DNA of 54,051 nt from Aculops lycopersici. Its lineage: Eukaryota > Arthropoda > Arachnida > Trombidiformes > Eriophyidae. Positions 9,817-22,252 of the stretch are shown here, in pieces. Location of the stretch: positions 554,204 through 608,254 of the forward strand of contig WNKI01000004.1 in NCBI GenBank assembly GCA_015350385.1. The letters are read 5' to 3'. Below the pieces are notes generated by a model, which saw nothing but the letters and a program-made list of their open reading frames with translations, had not been told where the DNA came from and searched no databases. Position numbers and translations under genes: made by a program. Positions within the stretch are counted from its first letter, which is position 1. The number at the start of each line of letters is the position of its first letter.

Positions 9817-12800
9817 ATGGCGCTGTTAATTAGCTCAATGATCAAGATAGTTTACCTATACCTGACTTTTGTTCAGTTAAGCTCAAATTCCTCTAATTCA
9901 AAAGGTGAGTTGCTCTCATTTGAAGGCGTATAAAGGTCTTCCATTGAGTGGACTAAATTTTGGCTGCTTGGTTGCACAAGACAGAGAAGAAGAAGAAGAA
10001 CCATAAACTTTTGGGGTTGGTTCTCAGCTTGAAGTCTGCGCGCGCAAAACACAGAGACATACATTAATTACGTAACCACAATGCGTATCGCAATTAGTCT
10101 AAGTATATCCATCCCATTCGTTGCCTGGTCTATTCTATCTCTTTATTCTTTCCGACCAGCATCTAAACAATGTAATGAAGTTGAGTTCAGAGATTGAATT
10201 GTGGCGCAAACTCTAGTCTACGGTCCAACTCATAGACTATCTACGAGTCTGAATAAGCCACTTGACAACCACGGGTTTTTATTCGAATTTGTTTTTATTT
10301 TATCTTTGAGTTTCAGCCAGCCAGCCTGCCAGCCGACCAACCGGTCGGTCGCCAAGTAGGCTGTGTGAATCAAAATGGCGTGTGAGTGTGTATGTGTCTT
10401 TAGAACTGACGATCAATCATTCAGCTCGAGCAGCCTAATTGAATGGGATTCTGGTTAGCAGAGCTGGCGATTTAAAACGAGCTTCCGGTCAGCGAGATGG
10501 ACCGAGCTGAGCTGTGTCTTGCGCCCAACAGGAGGAAACTTGAACTCAGCTAGCCATCCGAGAGAGACAGACTAGCAAACTGCCATCAATTTTGATTAAA
10601 AAGTCGTGTTATTTTGGCAACTCTAGTTGACCGACCGGCCGACCGGTTGACTGACTGGCTAGCTGGTTTGCTGTGGCTCCAAAGCGACTGGCCAACAATA
10701 ATGATTATTACCAGTATTCCTACCATTTGGCCTCCCGATTTTGGCCTCTGGCTCCGGGTGGCGGGTGAGATCAAATGAGCATTAGGTTAACACATTGCAT
10801 TGCTCCAGCCTAATGGTCGACTTTTTCTGGTTACGTTTTGTTTTCCTCTGCTTTTTTACCCTCAAACTTGGTATCACACCGACCACGACAACTATAGGAA
10901 AAGTGCGCGAAGGTAACCATGTTTGTGTGTGTTTTAAAGTAGTAACGAACCTAACAGCCACTTTGCATGTCACGAGCCAAAATGGTCGAGATTTTATTCT
11001 CACTGCATTTGCGAGTTTCACGTGCAAATTTCGTGAGTTCGAGTCGAAATAAAAGTGATCGTGGCAAAAAAGAAACGGGGGAGAACTGTACACACACCAG
11101 TAACGTGTCAATCTGCCGCCAGTCCGTTAGCCTTGACGTCTCAATCTGGCTCTTTGCCCCGGAGGCAGAGCGATGAGGCCAACTGGTTCATTAGCTTTTT
11201 GGTGTCTCAATGGCAGCAATAGTCCGACGGGCAAGAAAGAGAGGCGAGATTTGAGATGTATAAATGAATTATATATATATATATATATATGTATATGTAT
11301 TTTCTGATAACCTTTTCGCAAGCTAGAAAGCGATGCATTTAGGCCAACAATTGCAAGTTTCTATTCGTCAGCAATGTAGTTGCACTATTGCTGCCATAGT
11401 AACAATAATAGTGGCAACGAAGGCGATCATCAGAATCGCCAATGATCAATGCCCATCGGCGGCGGCTCATAAAAAGGCGCACAAGACCAAACTGACTGGC
11501 CATCATCTGTAAGTTGGTAGTAGACTCATTTTGCATGGCAACAACAAAGACAGTTGGAGGGAAAAGTTCCCCTCTATAGAGATCAAATTGAGCAGCGGTT
11601 AGACTTGCAACTAGGAATGCGCACTGAAGATCGATGAATCCTCGCCACGTTACACAATTGAGGCGCCAGGTTAACCCGAAAAGTCTCGCCCTGTCGCTCC
11701 TCTGTCAATCGAGCGGAACAACAAGAATTTGTCACTGTCTTTAGTTTAGTTTTTTTAGACTGACGAAAAACTGTGAGTAGTCAGCTCACCTGCCATGGAC
11801 TCGAGTGGCCAGGTAAGCCAAGCACTTGAGTTGCGTCCCTACTCTCGCTCAGTGGTTGCTCCTCGCCCTTGCTGGCTGCTCCTCCTCCTCTCACAGGCGC
11901 GGCAATCAATTAAAGAGCGGCCACTGCTTTGCAACCGCAGTGGGCTGCTCGCGCATTTAGCTAAGGTTTCGAGCGAAGAACCGGAAGAGCTTTGAGAGTT
12001 TCGAAATGGTGGTTAAAACTAGAGCCAGACTTGCCGCCACTCCAACTCAAGCTGTAGCTGTGCAAGTAGCCTGATCACGAGTTATACGCGTGGCGAGGAA
12101 ATGGACAAACATCAAGGATTTAATGGGCACTGTTACGTAACTCGTTGGTTGCTTGCTTGGGTGTCGCCGTGAGCAGCTACGCAATCCCCTACACTCTACC
12201 GCTAAAATGTCTATCGATTACTGTAGCTACTCAATAGCCGCGCTCGGCGCCAACCAAACGAGCTCACTTTTGCTCCCTCTCTCTCTCCTGAGCTTTTTCG
12301 AGCCTCTTTCCAGCTAAAGGGGAGAAAAACATTGATGGCCAAGCAAGTCGACTGGTCCAGTTAGTTTGCTGCTTGTAAGCCAACTAGATTTCCGGTCGCT
12401 ACAGCTCTGGACGTTACCACACAACTTCCGCTCCTCTTCTCTCCACTGATATGGCAGAGCCATTCTCTCAATTTTATCCTGTACGGCACAAAGTTTTGTT
12501 TTATTTTTATCCCACTAACCAGCCGGCTGAGCGTTGATCTCAAATCTTGCGGTTGCCAACCAAAATAACAGCAGTTCCCGCAGGAAACAGAGGGGAGAGC
12601 GATGCAATTATATGTGCAACCTCAAAATGTCTCTGAATCTTCATTGACTCGCCGCAGGTTTATGGCCAGTTTATGTATGTAAATTGCTGGTACAACAAGA
12701 AGCGAAATATTTTCTCCCCTCTCCTAATCAAAACCAAGTGATGGTTCGCATCTGGAGTGGCCATAAAACTCCACCATTTCCTCCATTCCTCGTGTGCATT

Positions 12801-15800
12801 TTGTTTGTTGGGCAGTTGAAAAAATAAAGCGAGAAAGATGAAACTTTACGTGATTCGAATGGTCACTGTTTTAGTGTGATAGTTTGAGGACCGGAAGTTG
12901 GGGTCAATCTGGCAAGATTTTTAATTGTTGTGTCATTTAAACCCACAAAAATAACTAACTCGACTTTCTTTTCTCCTTCTCTGCCTTTTTTCTAACCACC
13001 CACTCTGGATTGAAACACAACACAATGCAATACAAATATTAAGCCAATTGTTTGCATATAAAATCGGTCGAGGTTCCCGCGGCCGCGATGAACTCCACTC
13101 AGGTAACTCTAGTTTGCAACTATGAACTCCAAGCCGACGACCAGGTAAGTCACACACACATTTCCAGTTCTAATTTGCGCAACTATGTTTACCCAAGTTA
13201 ATTAGCTATAATTGATGCTAACCCATGCTAAATGATCCATACAAAATGATAACTGCCTTAAAAACAAATCAAATTGCAGCTCATGTCCGTGAAATGGTAC
13301 AAGAATTACGTTGAATTTTTCCGCACCCAACCAAATGGCGGCGGCGAGTCTGTGGGAAGTAATTGGAATCAATCGGATGTCGATCAGAGTGACAACACTA
13401 ACCAAGCCTCCAGTTTGCGCTTTACAAAGCGTGAGTTTGAGTTAGAGGGAATCAATTTGGATGTAAGTGTATTTTCATTCCTCTAAAACTTCTTTGAAAC
13501 CCACGACTTCCGGTTCATGAGTGGATTTGATAACTGGACTCTGGGGCGTCGAGAAGATGAGAAGTTTAGTCTCCATTTATGGCCACATTCAGGGCCAAAA
13601 AGCTGCCACTTGGCGAGGCAACATTGGCACAGCGATTGATCGATTTTTTAAACGATTCAGTTGGAAAGATTCAGTTTTGAGCTGCCAAGAGTGAGGGGGC
13701 GAGAGATGAGCAAGTGGTTCGATTGGTTGGCTGGCTTTGGGGTTAGAGAGATAGCGAGTTAAGCTCTCGTTGGTGTGATGCAGGCAAATGTATTCATTCG
13801 AACGACAATATGTCTGGTTTAGAAGCAGCTGACTGGAACCGGAACCAGAAATAGTTGGGATGACTGCCGATCAATCGCTCGCCTCTTCGCTAAGTTGAGC
13901 GTATTTTTTCTCTCGCCCCTCCTGGCTTTAGACTTGAGATTTGGGGCGCCAATTGACAGGAATGGAAGCAAAGTTGTCGCCTCGAAGTGGCTTTAAGTTT
14001 TGAACCACTTCACAGTTTTCACTAGTAACACTGAGGAATACGAGGGGCCAAGGAGGAGGAGAAGGAGGAGGAGGACGATGACGACGTTACCAGACGTGAA
14101 CCGAAGTGATTGCGGCCGAGACCAAAACGAGCGCATTAATGTGTCGGTGCTTTTACTGCCACTACCAAGCTAGCCGGCTGGCTTCTATTGAGTAGAAATC
14201 AGTGGGTGGCGCCGGAACGGCCGTCCGTCGACGACTCGAAAGTTATTATGGCCAGCGGGCTAACGAAAGAATATGGACTTGCGGCGTGTATGTTGGAGGC
14301 TCGACGATTCAGCTGACTGCTTGCGGTAGCAGCAGCAGCAGCAGCTAGCTCACGCCTGCGAACGTCGAGCGGACCGCGTGTCGCTAGGCGCTGCTCGCTC
14401 GTTCGCCCAGCGTGCGTTTCGACTCGGGTACCTAGCGACATGGCGTTTTAGCTGCACTTGCGCGCTACCTGCTCGGCTACAAAACGGAGCCGAGCTGAGC
14501 TGAGATTGAATGACGAAATATGAACAGCAGACGAGCGGAGACTGAGGGAGAGGAATGTTAAGTGCGGTGGCATTTACCTGGACGCCAAGTTTGCGGTTGC
14601 TCGTCGTTGTTACTCATCGTTGTCGTCGTCGTCGTTGTCGTTGCTCGTCGCACGTAAACATGACAGCAGCAGCATTAGAGGCGCCTAGCAACTGAACTGC
14701 TTAGCTGGCTCCGCTTTTTCAGACTGACTGCCACTTTTTGAAGCGCATTTCGTTGGCTCGTTTCGTTCTCGTTAACACGCCGCCAGTGCAAGCTAAGCGG
14801 CCGAACTGGATCCTCTACTTTTCATAGGAAGTAGTTGTGTCGGCACTAGAGCGAGCCAGCGAGAGACAGGGAGACGGGGATTCTTGTTGCGCGTAACTAG
14901 CGTCTGCGGATGCAACTGTAAACCACTCGTTGGAGAGCGTGAAAAATGAACTTGCAATCTATCAGGTTGTTGTCGTTGTTGTTGTTGTTGTTGTTGTTGT
15001 TGCTGCTGCTGCTAGTGGCGAGCGTAGATTTGAATTTAAACTGGGCGCAAGCAACGCAAAGAGATTGGTGGAAATTAGAAGCGCGCACCATATTGCCACT
15101 GAAACCATGAGTGTCGTCGTTCGAGTTTAAGTTTCTTGATTAGCCAGCCGGTTAGCCAACCAGACAGCGAGTCTACCGCTAGAGCAGTGAAATGGGCCGG
15201 CAAATTTGTATGGCGCCAGGTTAGCGTCGCGCTCGCTTGCTCGCTCGCTTGCTCGTCCTTGTGTAAACACCGCGACAGCACCACGCAACACAAAGCAACG
15301 AGTTACGCCAGGCGCGCGATACAACGACGAGCACAGGCCAAATTAGGCATCCCAAATTCCCATTATCGGATTTAATTTTGACCACAAGAACAACCAACCT
15401 AAAGCCCACTAAAACTAAACCGACCTTTGCTCGTGGTCGTGGTCGTGGTCGTCGTCGTAGCTGTCGTCATCATTGCAACTCACTGCCAGAAACTGGCAAC
15501 TCGCTGATTGCCAAGTCCAAGATGCGGATGCGTGAGACTATTAATTACCATATTACATCGGCGCTAGAGGTGCTGGTGGCTCGCTGTCGATGGCTTGCTC
15601 GCGTTGCTCTTCGCCTGGTCGTTGAGTTTTCAATGGCCAGCCAACCAGTCAGCTGTTCGTGTGAGAAGAGAGCAATCCAAGAGAGCAGTTAGGTTGCGCG
15701 TAATTACCAACTTGTCGATAGTCTAGATGACCAGTCGCCAGCGAGAGGAAACTGGATGATATAGCGCAGAGGAGGAGAGAGAGCCAAATGTCGATGCAAA

Positions 15801-18800
15801 TTTGCGCCTGCCCATATATCACGCTCAGGGCGACCAAATGGCAAACTAAGCTTTGGGAAGACTTCGGGCCACTCACTTTGCCAGCAAAACCACATGCATA
15901 TAGCGATGGGCGTCGACCTGGCATCTCGACCAGCTTCACCTGCTTTGTGAAGCTGGTGCCACGACGAGCGGTGATGAACTCGTTGCTGATGTTGGATTGG
16001 TTGGTGGCGACGTTTTTCGCCAGCTAGTCGGCGGAGCGGCCAGCTAATTCTCTATCCCCAAGCGACTGGTGGGAAATTCGCGGGTAAACTTTTTCCAAAA
16101 ACAAGTGCGACCAACACAGATAAACGTTCGCTTTTCCTGTTTCCATCGCGCGAGGTGAGCTAGCTCGCGTTGCGCAACTCGCACACCTGCGCCGCGAGCA
16201 GCAAATCAAACTGGACACACGACAGTCGAATGCTCGCAGGCACCGCTTTTCCGGGGACACCTGCGAGCCTCGCAACTGGCAATCGATTTGCTGCTCCAGC
16301 GATGAATCCTCCTCCTCCTCATCGTCGTGGTGGTGGTGGTCGTGGTGGTCGTCCAACTCTCGTTGCCATACTAACGAGTTGAATTTTGTCATGTCGCTCG
16401 CTATCGGCACTTTTGCTCTTTCTCTCGCCTGGATAGTTGTCTCTGCGGTTTCAATTCCAATTGCATCAGCAGCAACTACTACCACGACAACGACAGGCAA
16501 ACAGGCAAATAATGAAATATGCAAATTCACTCGCCATCGGCTCGGCCACACCAACACAACCCCACAGACAAACCGGAAGTTTGCGCGGCGTCCAGTTCCC
16601 ACACAAACACACAACTGCATAGAAACTCGCTGAGCTAAGCTCTAAATGAGCAACAGCAGCAGCACCATCATTCTAACATACACGTAGAACAACCTATCGG
16701 TTGGGCACATTAAGAGGGCGTTTAGATAGCGCCGACTTCTCTCGCCTTATCTCCTCTAAAAGCCTCGCTGAAGCTACCAGGGCAATTGCTCTCTTCGGAG
16801 CCTCAAAGCTTTTGAAAATGAATCGGAATAAAGAAAGAGAGAAAGCGAGCCAATTGAGCTCCAGATTTGATATGATAAAGTGAGAGCCCGAGACTTCCGA
16901 GCATCGCGTCGCTTTCGGAGATGGGTCATTTATCACGTTAAACTAGTGATCACCTAGCGCCTCTTCGCCACAGACTACCTGCCACGCTGAGAGACGCGAC
17001 AACAACTTCGTTCTCGAGGTCACGACTTCCTGTTACCGCAACTCGCTAGCACTTGGCACGTCAGTGCTCCTTTGACACCCGTGAATGTCGATCGTGTGGC
17101 ATGTCACGCCCACTGGTCAAAGCACTCGACTGCAAATAGTTTGGTGAGCAGGGGGGGGGGGAGGACGAGGATGAGCTGAGAGGAGATCGATATTCAAACT
17201 TTTTCCACACAACAACAGCAAGCATTAACATCTTTTCCATGTAAATCATTCCGCTCGAATCTTTCCAACTGACCAAATGGACTGGACTCCACGGAATAAA
17301 ACTACCACAAACAACGTTAACCATGAGCAGATGAGTAAATCAAACGCCACACATGTTCACCTGAAACAAACAAACCTGGCCAGCGAGGGAACATACAAGT
17401 GCGAGGTTAGCGCCGATTCGCCCTCCTTCACGACCATTACTGCCGAGAGGCAGATGAAAATCTATGGTGAGTTTGGAGACTCTTTTGCTCTTTTAACGCT
17501 TCATAATCTACTAGCGCTTCCTCTAACTTTAAACCTCACTCAAATCTTGCTCCAAATCTTTTGCCAAAAATCTCAACCAGTTTTGCCCAAACAAAAGCTA
17601 TCAATAATCGACAACCACCTTGCGGCCTACTCGTCGCAGCAAACATTGGTCACCAACTTTAATGGCAACACCACAGACTCGCCACAATTGCATCCGCAAC
17701 AACAACAACAGCAGTCGACACATAAGGCAACCGGAAGTGGAAACAGTGGCCCCCACGCCTATAATCTCAACGATCTGGTCAACTTGACCTGCGTTTCCGG
17801 AGCATCGCGGCCGGCGGCAAAGCTCACCTGGCTCCTGAACGAGACGGCCATTCCTAGCTCTAGCAAGTGGTTGAGTTTACAGTCGGTTACGTATGGTGCT
17901 CATCTGATTGAGACTAGGCTTACCATTGCCTTCAGGTTGTATCCAAACCAACTGTCCTCATTAGGTACCTCGAATTCTATCATCAAATCGCCCGGTTCCT
18001 CGATTCTAAAGCTCAAGTGTCAGTCCAAGTTGAGCGTTGAGTTTTCGTCAGAATCCAGTATTTTGGTTTCAGGTGGTAAGACCACGATCAAAAAGAGACA
18101 GAAGCAAGCGAGTCAGTTGCCTCTACCCTCGTCGCTCAAGTCAACGACATCACCGATTGGCTACACGGGAAGCTCGATCAGTTCAAGAGGACATCTCAGC
18201 AACAACGACATCCCACCCAACTACAGGTGGCCGCAATCGCCGTCGACCCACCAGTTAATGATGAGTCGCTTTAGGAATAATAGACACGAAGTTTTGGATT
18301 CTAGCTCCTCGTCAGATTCCTCTTTTATTCAAGACTCTCAAGTTGGCGTGCAAGATATAAGCAGCGGCTGGCCACCGACTCAACACGTTCGACTAGCGGG
18401 CGGAGGAAACTCGCGAAGTGGCCACATCGTGGTGTGGACTAGACGCCAACTTCAGGATCAAGCCGAGCACATTAGTAGCATGTTAAAACAATCTATGCCC
18501 AACGAGATTGAGACGCCAACTATTGAGGCACACGCTAAACTTCCGGCAGAGGACAGTGAGGAAATTGACGAGGGTGATTTGGTGGCCGAGGATCAGGCTC
18601 ACAATGATGGAGCGCGTGATAATTTAGACCAGGAGTCGGTGATTAATTCAACATTATTTTCTAACAATAGTAACATCACAGCTAAAGAACAAGAGACAAC
18701 AGTTAGCGAGCGAGACTATGAGCTCAATGACGCCATTGAATTCACCTGCAAGCCCAAGTTGGCCGGATCAAGGAGTGATAATATCATCAGGAGTTCCATG

Positions 18801-19493
18801 AGATTGGAGTGGCTCATTAATAACAGGGAGGTATCGTCAAATAAAATCAACAACTTTAACGGCTCAATCTTCAGCTGCCTCGAAACTTTAGCTGATTCAA
18901 AGATGCCAAGACCAAGCAAACGTCCAGAGACAACCTTAACCACAAGTGGCAGGTTAACAACCTTGAGTTACGAGGACGCAATGGAAAGCTACGCAATGGC
19001 AGCAGGAGTTGACGAGGATCAAGTTCAAAATAATAGCCAACTGCAGAAAAATTCTACCCTGTTATTGGAGCTTTCACCCTCCTTGTTTCAGCTCAAGGAA
19101 CTAAATCTCAAATGTAGAACAGTAATTGAGCAAGCGCTTATTGAATACGAGAGTCAGGTTTACATTTCAATGCTACCAAATGGACTCTCGTCACCGACGC
19201 AACAATCGTCGCAATTCATTGTTGCCAATCAGGCCCAAACACAAAACCAGGACGAGAGACGAAACTACAAGTCGCCCTGGAAACAGCGGCCGGGCAATAG
19301 CAGGTCAAATGGTGCAAATCAAAACTATGGACAAAACTCCAACAGGTTAAAGAACAAGAGCAATCTGGCCAGACAATCTTCATCATCCTCAGCACAGTCA
19401 AATTTAGACACAATCAGCCTCATGTCCCATGACAACCGTCCAGTTTTAATGTTGATTTTAAGCAGCCTTCTCACCATTCTAATTTTATATTAA
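9817..19493 (+). CDS. Beaten-path (Beat) family immunoglobulin protein, five exons
   Basis: Rebuilt from splice sites: exons 9817-9904, 13044-13144, 13280-13462, 17331-17466 and 17581-19493, with GT-AG borders and matching phases (1, 0, 0, 1), giving 806 residues. Exon 1 encodes a signal peptide (MALLISSMIKIVYLYLTFVQ). Ig domain 1 has C54, the Beat signature VKWYK (W69) followed by EFFR, and C148 in YKCEVSADSPSF. Ig domain 2 follows the LPK linker with C240, the SRPAAKLTW block (W253) and C316. A long Ser/Gln-rich region follows, then a third Ig-like domain (C559, W580, C681) resembling domain 2. The C-terminal 18 residues are hydrophobic with no tail, as in a GPI-anchor signal. Beat proteins are secreted or surface factors that bind Side-family receptors and steer motor axon defasciculation. 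Family is near certain; the paralogue is not assigned. Confidence 0.9.
9905..13043 (+). other. intron 1 of the beat-like gene
   Basis: A 3139-bp phase-1 intron bounded by GGTGAGT and TATTAAG. It contains an AT run (11270-11290) and clustered short motifs such as CCGACCGGCC (about 10632). I see no other coding exon or RNA gene. Confidence 0.7.
13463..17330 (+). other. intron 3 of the beat-like gene
   Basis: A 3868-bp phase-0 intron. It is rich in CGA/GTT-type simple sequence: AGG/GAC runs near 14050-14090, (GTT)n then (GCT)n at 14966-15013, CGTGGT runs near 15430 and 16325, and a G-run at about 17151-17161. These generate many spurious frames on both strands, the longest on the minus strand at 16024-16620. 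None resembles a protein family. Confidence 0.65.
14966..15013 (+). repeat. (GTT)n/(GCT)n microsatellite
   Basis: A tandem trinucleotide run inside intron 3 of the beat-like gene, GTT units turning into GCT units. Confidence 0.85.
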
Positions 19494-20029
19494 CCAAACA
19501 AAACAGTCTCTCTGAAGAGAATAGCTCGAAGTTCAACTTAATCTTATCACCGTTTCCTTTATGACTAGACAGCATTTACTTCGTCTTCATTTCTATTTCA
19601 ACTAGAAACGCATTGATTGTTTTTCAACCCGACTTCATATATCAATAGTCTGAGTTAATCTATGCAGTTGCCGTATAGGTTAAATGTACACCCTCGTTTC
19701 CGCCAAATTATAGATAGATCGCCTTAATATCCCCGGTTCTTATCGGAAACGTCTTGCATCATGCAAGTTGCATGGCATTCACGAACCTCACTTCGTTCAC
19801 TCGTGAGCCATGTGGTTGTTTTGAGCGACGCTGGTGCCACCGTGCACGTTTCGTTTCCAAAACATTTGTAAGATTCGAATGCGTTATCGGGAGTCCATAC
19901 ATTCGTTATATCGTTATAATCTTCACCAATTAGGATATTTTAATCAACTATAAAACATCTATATTGCAATCATTTGAGAGAGTCTCGAATCTATCTCATT
20001 CCCAATCATACAAACATCTCCCAACAGAA
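19494..20029. other. spacer between the beat-like gene and RRP15
   Basis: 3' UTR of the beat-like gene and 5' region of RRP15. A TATAAAA at 19949-19955 is followed by TCATTT at 19970-19975, an initiator-like sequence slightly closer than usual. A small hairpin (CTTGCA/TGCAAG, about 19753-19767) is present. No gene is seen. Confidence 0.5.
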
Positions 20030-20416
20030 ATGGAAAGCGAACCAGGAGGCGGTTGGGCTGATGCCGTCGACAAGATTCTTCGTATGGGAAAAGTTAACCC
20101 AGAGAGCAATAAGATATTATCCAAGGCCAAAAGAGATGGGGACCGTAATGAAGATAACGATTCAGGATCAGAAGCTGATATGTCCGAGACAGCGAGCACC
20201 GTAAATTTAAAATCAGATGTAAACTACCTTACCAAGAGACGCAAGCTAGATCCAACAGCTGATGCGCTACTGGAGAACGAGCTCAAGACATTTGCCACGA
20301 GAGGTGTAGTTCATCTATTTAATGCTGTTAAGACTGTTAATCCAAAATCTGATAAGAAAAAAAAGAAAAAGAAGAAGAAAAAGAAGGGAAGGAGGAAAGG
20401 ATTTGTAAGAGGTTAG
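20030..20416 (+). CDS. RRP15: RRP15-like ribosomal RNA processing protein
   Basis: The first ATG is at 20030, giving 128 residues; an in-frame extension upstream uses only a TTG and overlaps the likely promoter. The start MESEPGGGWADAVDKIL matches the GWADA-x-x-K-I-L block of RRP15 proteins, followed by ILSKAK. Residues about 75-110 carry the second hallmark, an ATRGVV-x-LFNAV motif. RRP15 acts in the nucleolus on 60S subunit maturation (27S pre-rRNA processing). The protein is much shorter than typical animal homologues (about 280 residues): the conserved core is present but the chain ends soon after ATRGVV in a polylysine tail (11 K in a row) that may serve as a nucleolar signal. It converges with SEH1, stop to stop 73 bp apart. 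Confidence 0.85.
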   Translation: MESEPGGGWADAVDKILRMGKVNPESNKILSKAKRDGDRNEDNDSGSEADMSETASTVNLKSDVNYLTKRRKLDPTADALLENELKTFATRGVVHLFNAVKTVNPKSDKKKKKKKKKKKGRRKGFVRG

Positions 20417-20465
20417 AATTTTCAAAAAAAACGAGACAACTATTTATCAATCCATGTTGGTGTGA

Positions 20466-20471
20466 TTTATT
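20466..20471 (-). promoter_or_regulatory. polyadenylation signal of SEH1
   Basis: TTTATT on the + strand (AATAAA on the minus strand) lies 19 bases after the SEH1 stop, inside the 73-bp gap shared with the convergent RRP15 gene, so the two 3' UTRs probably overlap. Confidence 0.6.
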
Positions 20472-20489
20472 GTGAACTCCTACTCTCTT

Positions 20490-21605
20490 CTAACTGTCGT
20501 TGAGCACCCCAAGAGGTTTCCAATTGTCAAGATAATTTGACTTCCACATTCTTACCGTTCCATCGTCTCCGGATGAGGCCAATATTGTTCCCGTTATATT
20601 CCATGACACTCGCCAAACTTGACTCAGGTGGTCATCAAATTGAGCAACTGTTTTGATCTCGAATCTACTTGTTGTACCTACTTGATGCTGTTGCTGCTGT
20701 TGGGGAACTGTTGAGGTCTGTTGGCGGTGATGTTGGTGCTGTTGCATTGGTTGATGTGACGATTGGTGGAGTCTATGATGATGATGATGATTGTCTGATG
20801 ATTGCATCTTGATGGTAACTATTTGGACATTTTTCGATGCTATCCCCAACAAATGATATGAGCGGCCAATGTAAGGGGCAAATGAGAGATCATGGACAGG
20901 ATCCGTGGCGCTGGCAACTGCGTCAGCCTTCATCCATCTTCTAGCGTGCTCGTCGTATTCGTAAATAAGGACCTTAGGTGAGGGATTGTTGGCATCGTCA
21001 CTGCCGACGGCCAACATTGGTGCATGGATCCGGGATTGATTCCATGTGATTGAGGAACAGGCCATCTTGCAATTGAACTCATCCCGCAATGACCATTGGC
21101 TTAAGTTTGTAATATCAGGCGCCTCATAAATTCTAACATGACCATCAGTGGCGCAAGCAACCAGCATCAGACCTAGATGTTTTGGTGCAAATCTAATATC
21201 GGTAAGCGATGTTCGGCTATCGACTAATGTTGCCCTCTTGGCCCAGTGTGAACTTGGCTGATTTGTTGAGGTGTCCAGTACCTCCTCCCAAATAATGGCA
21301 GTTCGGTCCAGGGAACAAGTGGCTAATATTTGTCCGAATTCCGGATGCGCCCAGGTCACTTTCCATACGCTACCCGAATGTGAGCGAAACTTTGAGGTTA
21401 ACCTGTAGGTGCCATCTGGGCTTAGGTCCCAAATTTGAATCGTGTGATCAGTAGATGATAGTGCCAAACGATGGCCAAAGTGGTCATAACTAATGTCTGT
21501 TATGGTATCCCTAAACTCGGCATTAACTGATCTGGGAATGTAGGCGTCGTTTACTTTATTATTATTATTTGCTTGTGAGGTTGTAGCAGGAGTGTCTTTA
21601 TCCAT
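20490..21605 (-). CDS. SEH1: SEH1 nucleoporin / GATOR2 WD-repeat protein
   Basis: An intronless 371-residue frame starting at an ATG. It follows animal SEH1 almost block by block: HSGSVWKVTWAHPEFGQ, LATCSLDRTAIIWEE, LVDSRTSLTDIRFAPKHLGL, VRIYEAPDITNLSQWSL, DPVHDLSFAP, and the C-terminal SQVWRVSWNITGTILASSGD. These are WD repeats of the open six-blade propeller that SEH1 completes with a partner protein. SEH1 sits in the Nup107-160 (Y) complex of the nuclear pore and in the GATOR2 complex that controls TORC1. A lineage-specific His/Gln-rich insertion (about residues 271-320) interrupts the region before the last repeat. A 25-residue Asn-rich N-terminus precedes the usual start. The gene diverges from EXT1. 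Confidence 0.95.
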   Translation of the reverse strand: MDKDTPATTSQANNNNKVNDAYIPRSVNAEFRDTITDISYDHFGHRLALSSTDHTIQIWDLSPDGTYRLTSKFRSHSGSVWKVTWAHPEFGQILATCSLDRTAIIWEEVLDTSTNQPSSHWAKRATLVDSRTSLTDIRFAPKHLGLMLVACATDGHVRIYEAPDITNLSQWSLRDEFNCKMACSSITWNQSRIHAPMLAVGSDDANNPSPKVLIYEYDEHARRWMKADAVASATDPVHDLSFAPYIGRSYHLLGIASKNVQIVTIKMQSSDNHHHHHRLHQSSHQPMQQHQHHRQQTSTVPQQQQQHQVGTTSRFEIKTVAQFDDHLSQVWRVSWNITGTILASSGDDGTVRMWKSNYLDNWKPLGVLNDS

Positions 21606-22252
21606 TTTGAGAGTTTTATGTGGTTTCTAGTATCCTAATCAGAGAGTAAATATATAAAACTTCTAATCAGTAGAGATAGATTGTGACTTTATTTGGTATA
21701 TATTGTAAATAGAGTATCATCTTCCAATAGATTTGTGCGTTGTTTATTTTTCTGCCGCTCATCGCGCCATGCGTTTTTTTCACATGCCGGTCGACGGCAT
21801 CGACGCCGACAACAACATGTTATTCGCGCGCCTCTGCACTGTACAGGCGAAAACACAGTAGCCTTTCGCATAGCATACAGGAGTACACTGTCTACTGTAG
21901 TTTCGATAAGGTTTTTTTGAAAGCGTTCATTGCACTATCCATACAGAGGCCAATGGTGAACCCTAGTCATTAATTACACAATACAATGGGACTATGATAA
22001 GGTGAGATGTAAATCATGAAGGAATATGACGATCCTGAGAACGCCACTATCGGTATTTACCTAATCGTATGATTATGGACCAATTGAACGTTTGACTGGC
22101 CTCATGCAATGGCGAATGTCCAGTCATCCAACAATAATAAACATGTCCCCGCACGTGTAACACGTATTGTGAAGTTCATCCGAATCTATGCATTTTGGCT
22201 ATCAAAGTCCGGTGGTAAATACAATTTAGATTCATGAATAGCTTACAGAGCC
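21606..22252. promoter_or_regulatory. shared divergent promoter region of SEH1 and EXT1
   Basis: 647 bp between the ATGs of SEH1 (-) and EXT1 (+). No coding signature. It must hold both promoters; I see no clear TATA box at the expected spacing on either side. Confidence 0.5.

Noticed and set aside
16024..16620. 198-codon minus-strand frame
   Set aside because: Lies inside intron 3 of the beat-like gene, crosses CGTGGT simple repeats (His/Asp/Glu runs) and resembles no family; + strand frames overlap it.
17277..17580. 738-codon frame taken as a gene start
   Set aside because: The beginning is intron 3 sequence and the stretch 17467-17580 is a retained-looking intron; the true protein enters at 17331 from upstream exons.
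19964..20029. N-terminal extension of RRP15
   Set aside because: Starts at a TTG that lies at or before the probable transcription start; the conserved sequence begins at the ATG 20030.
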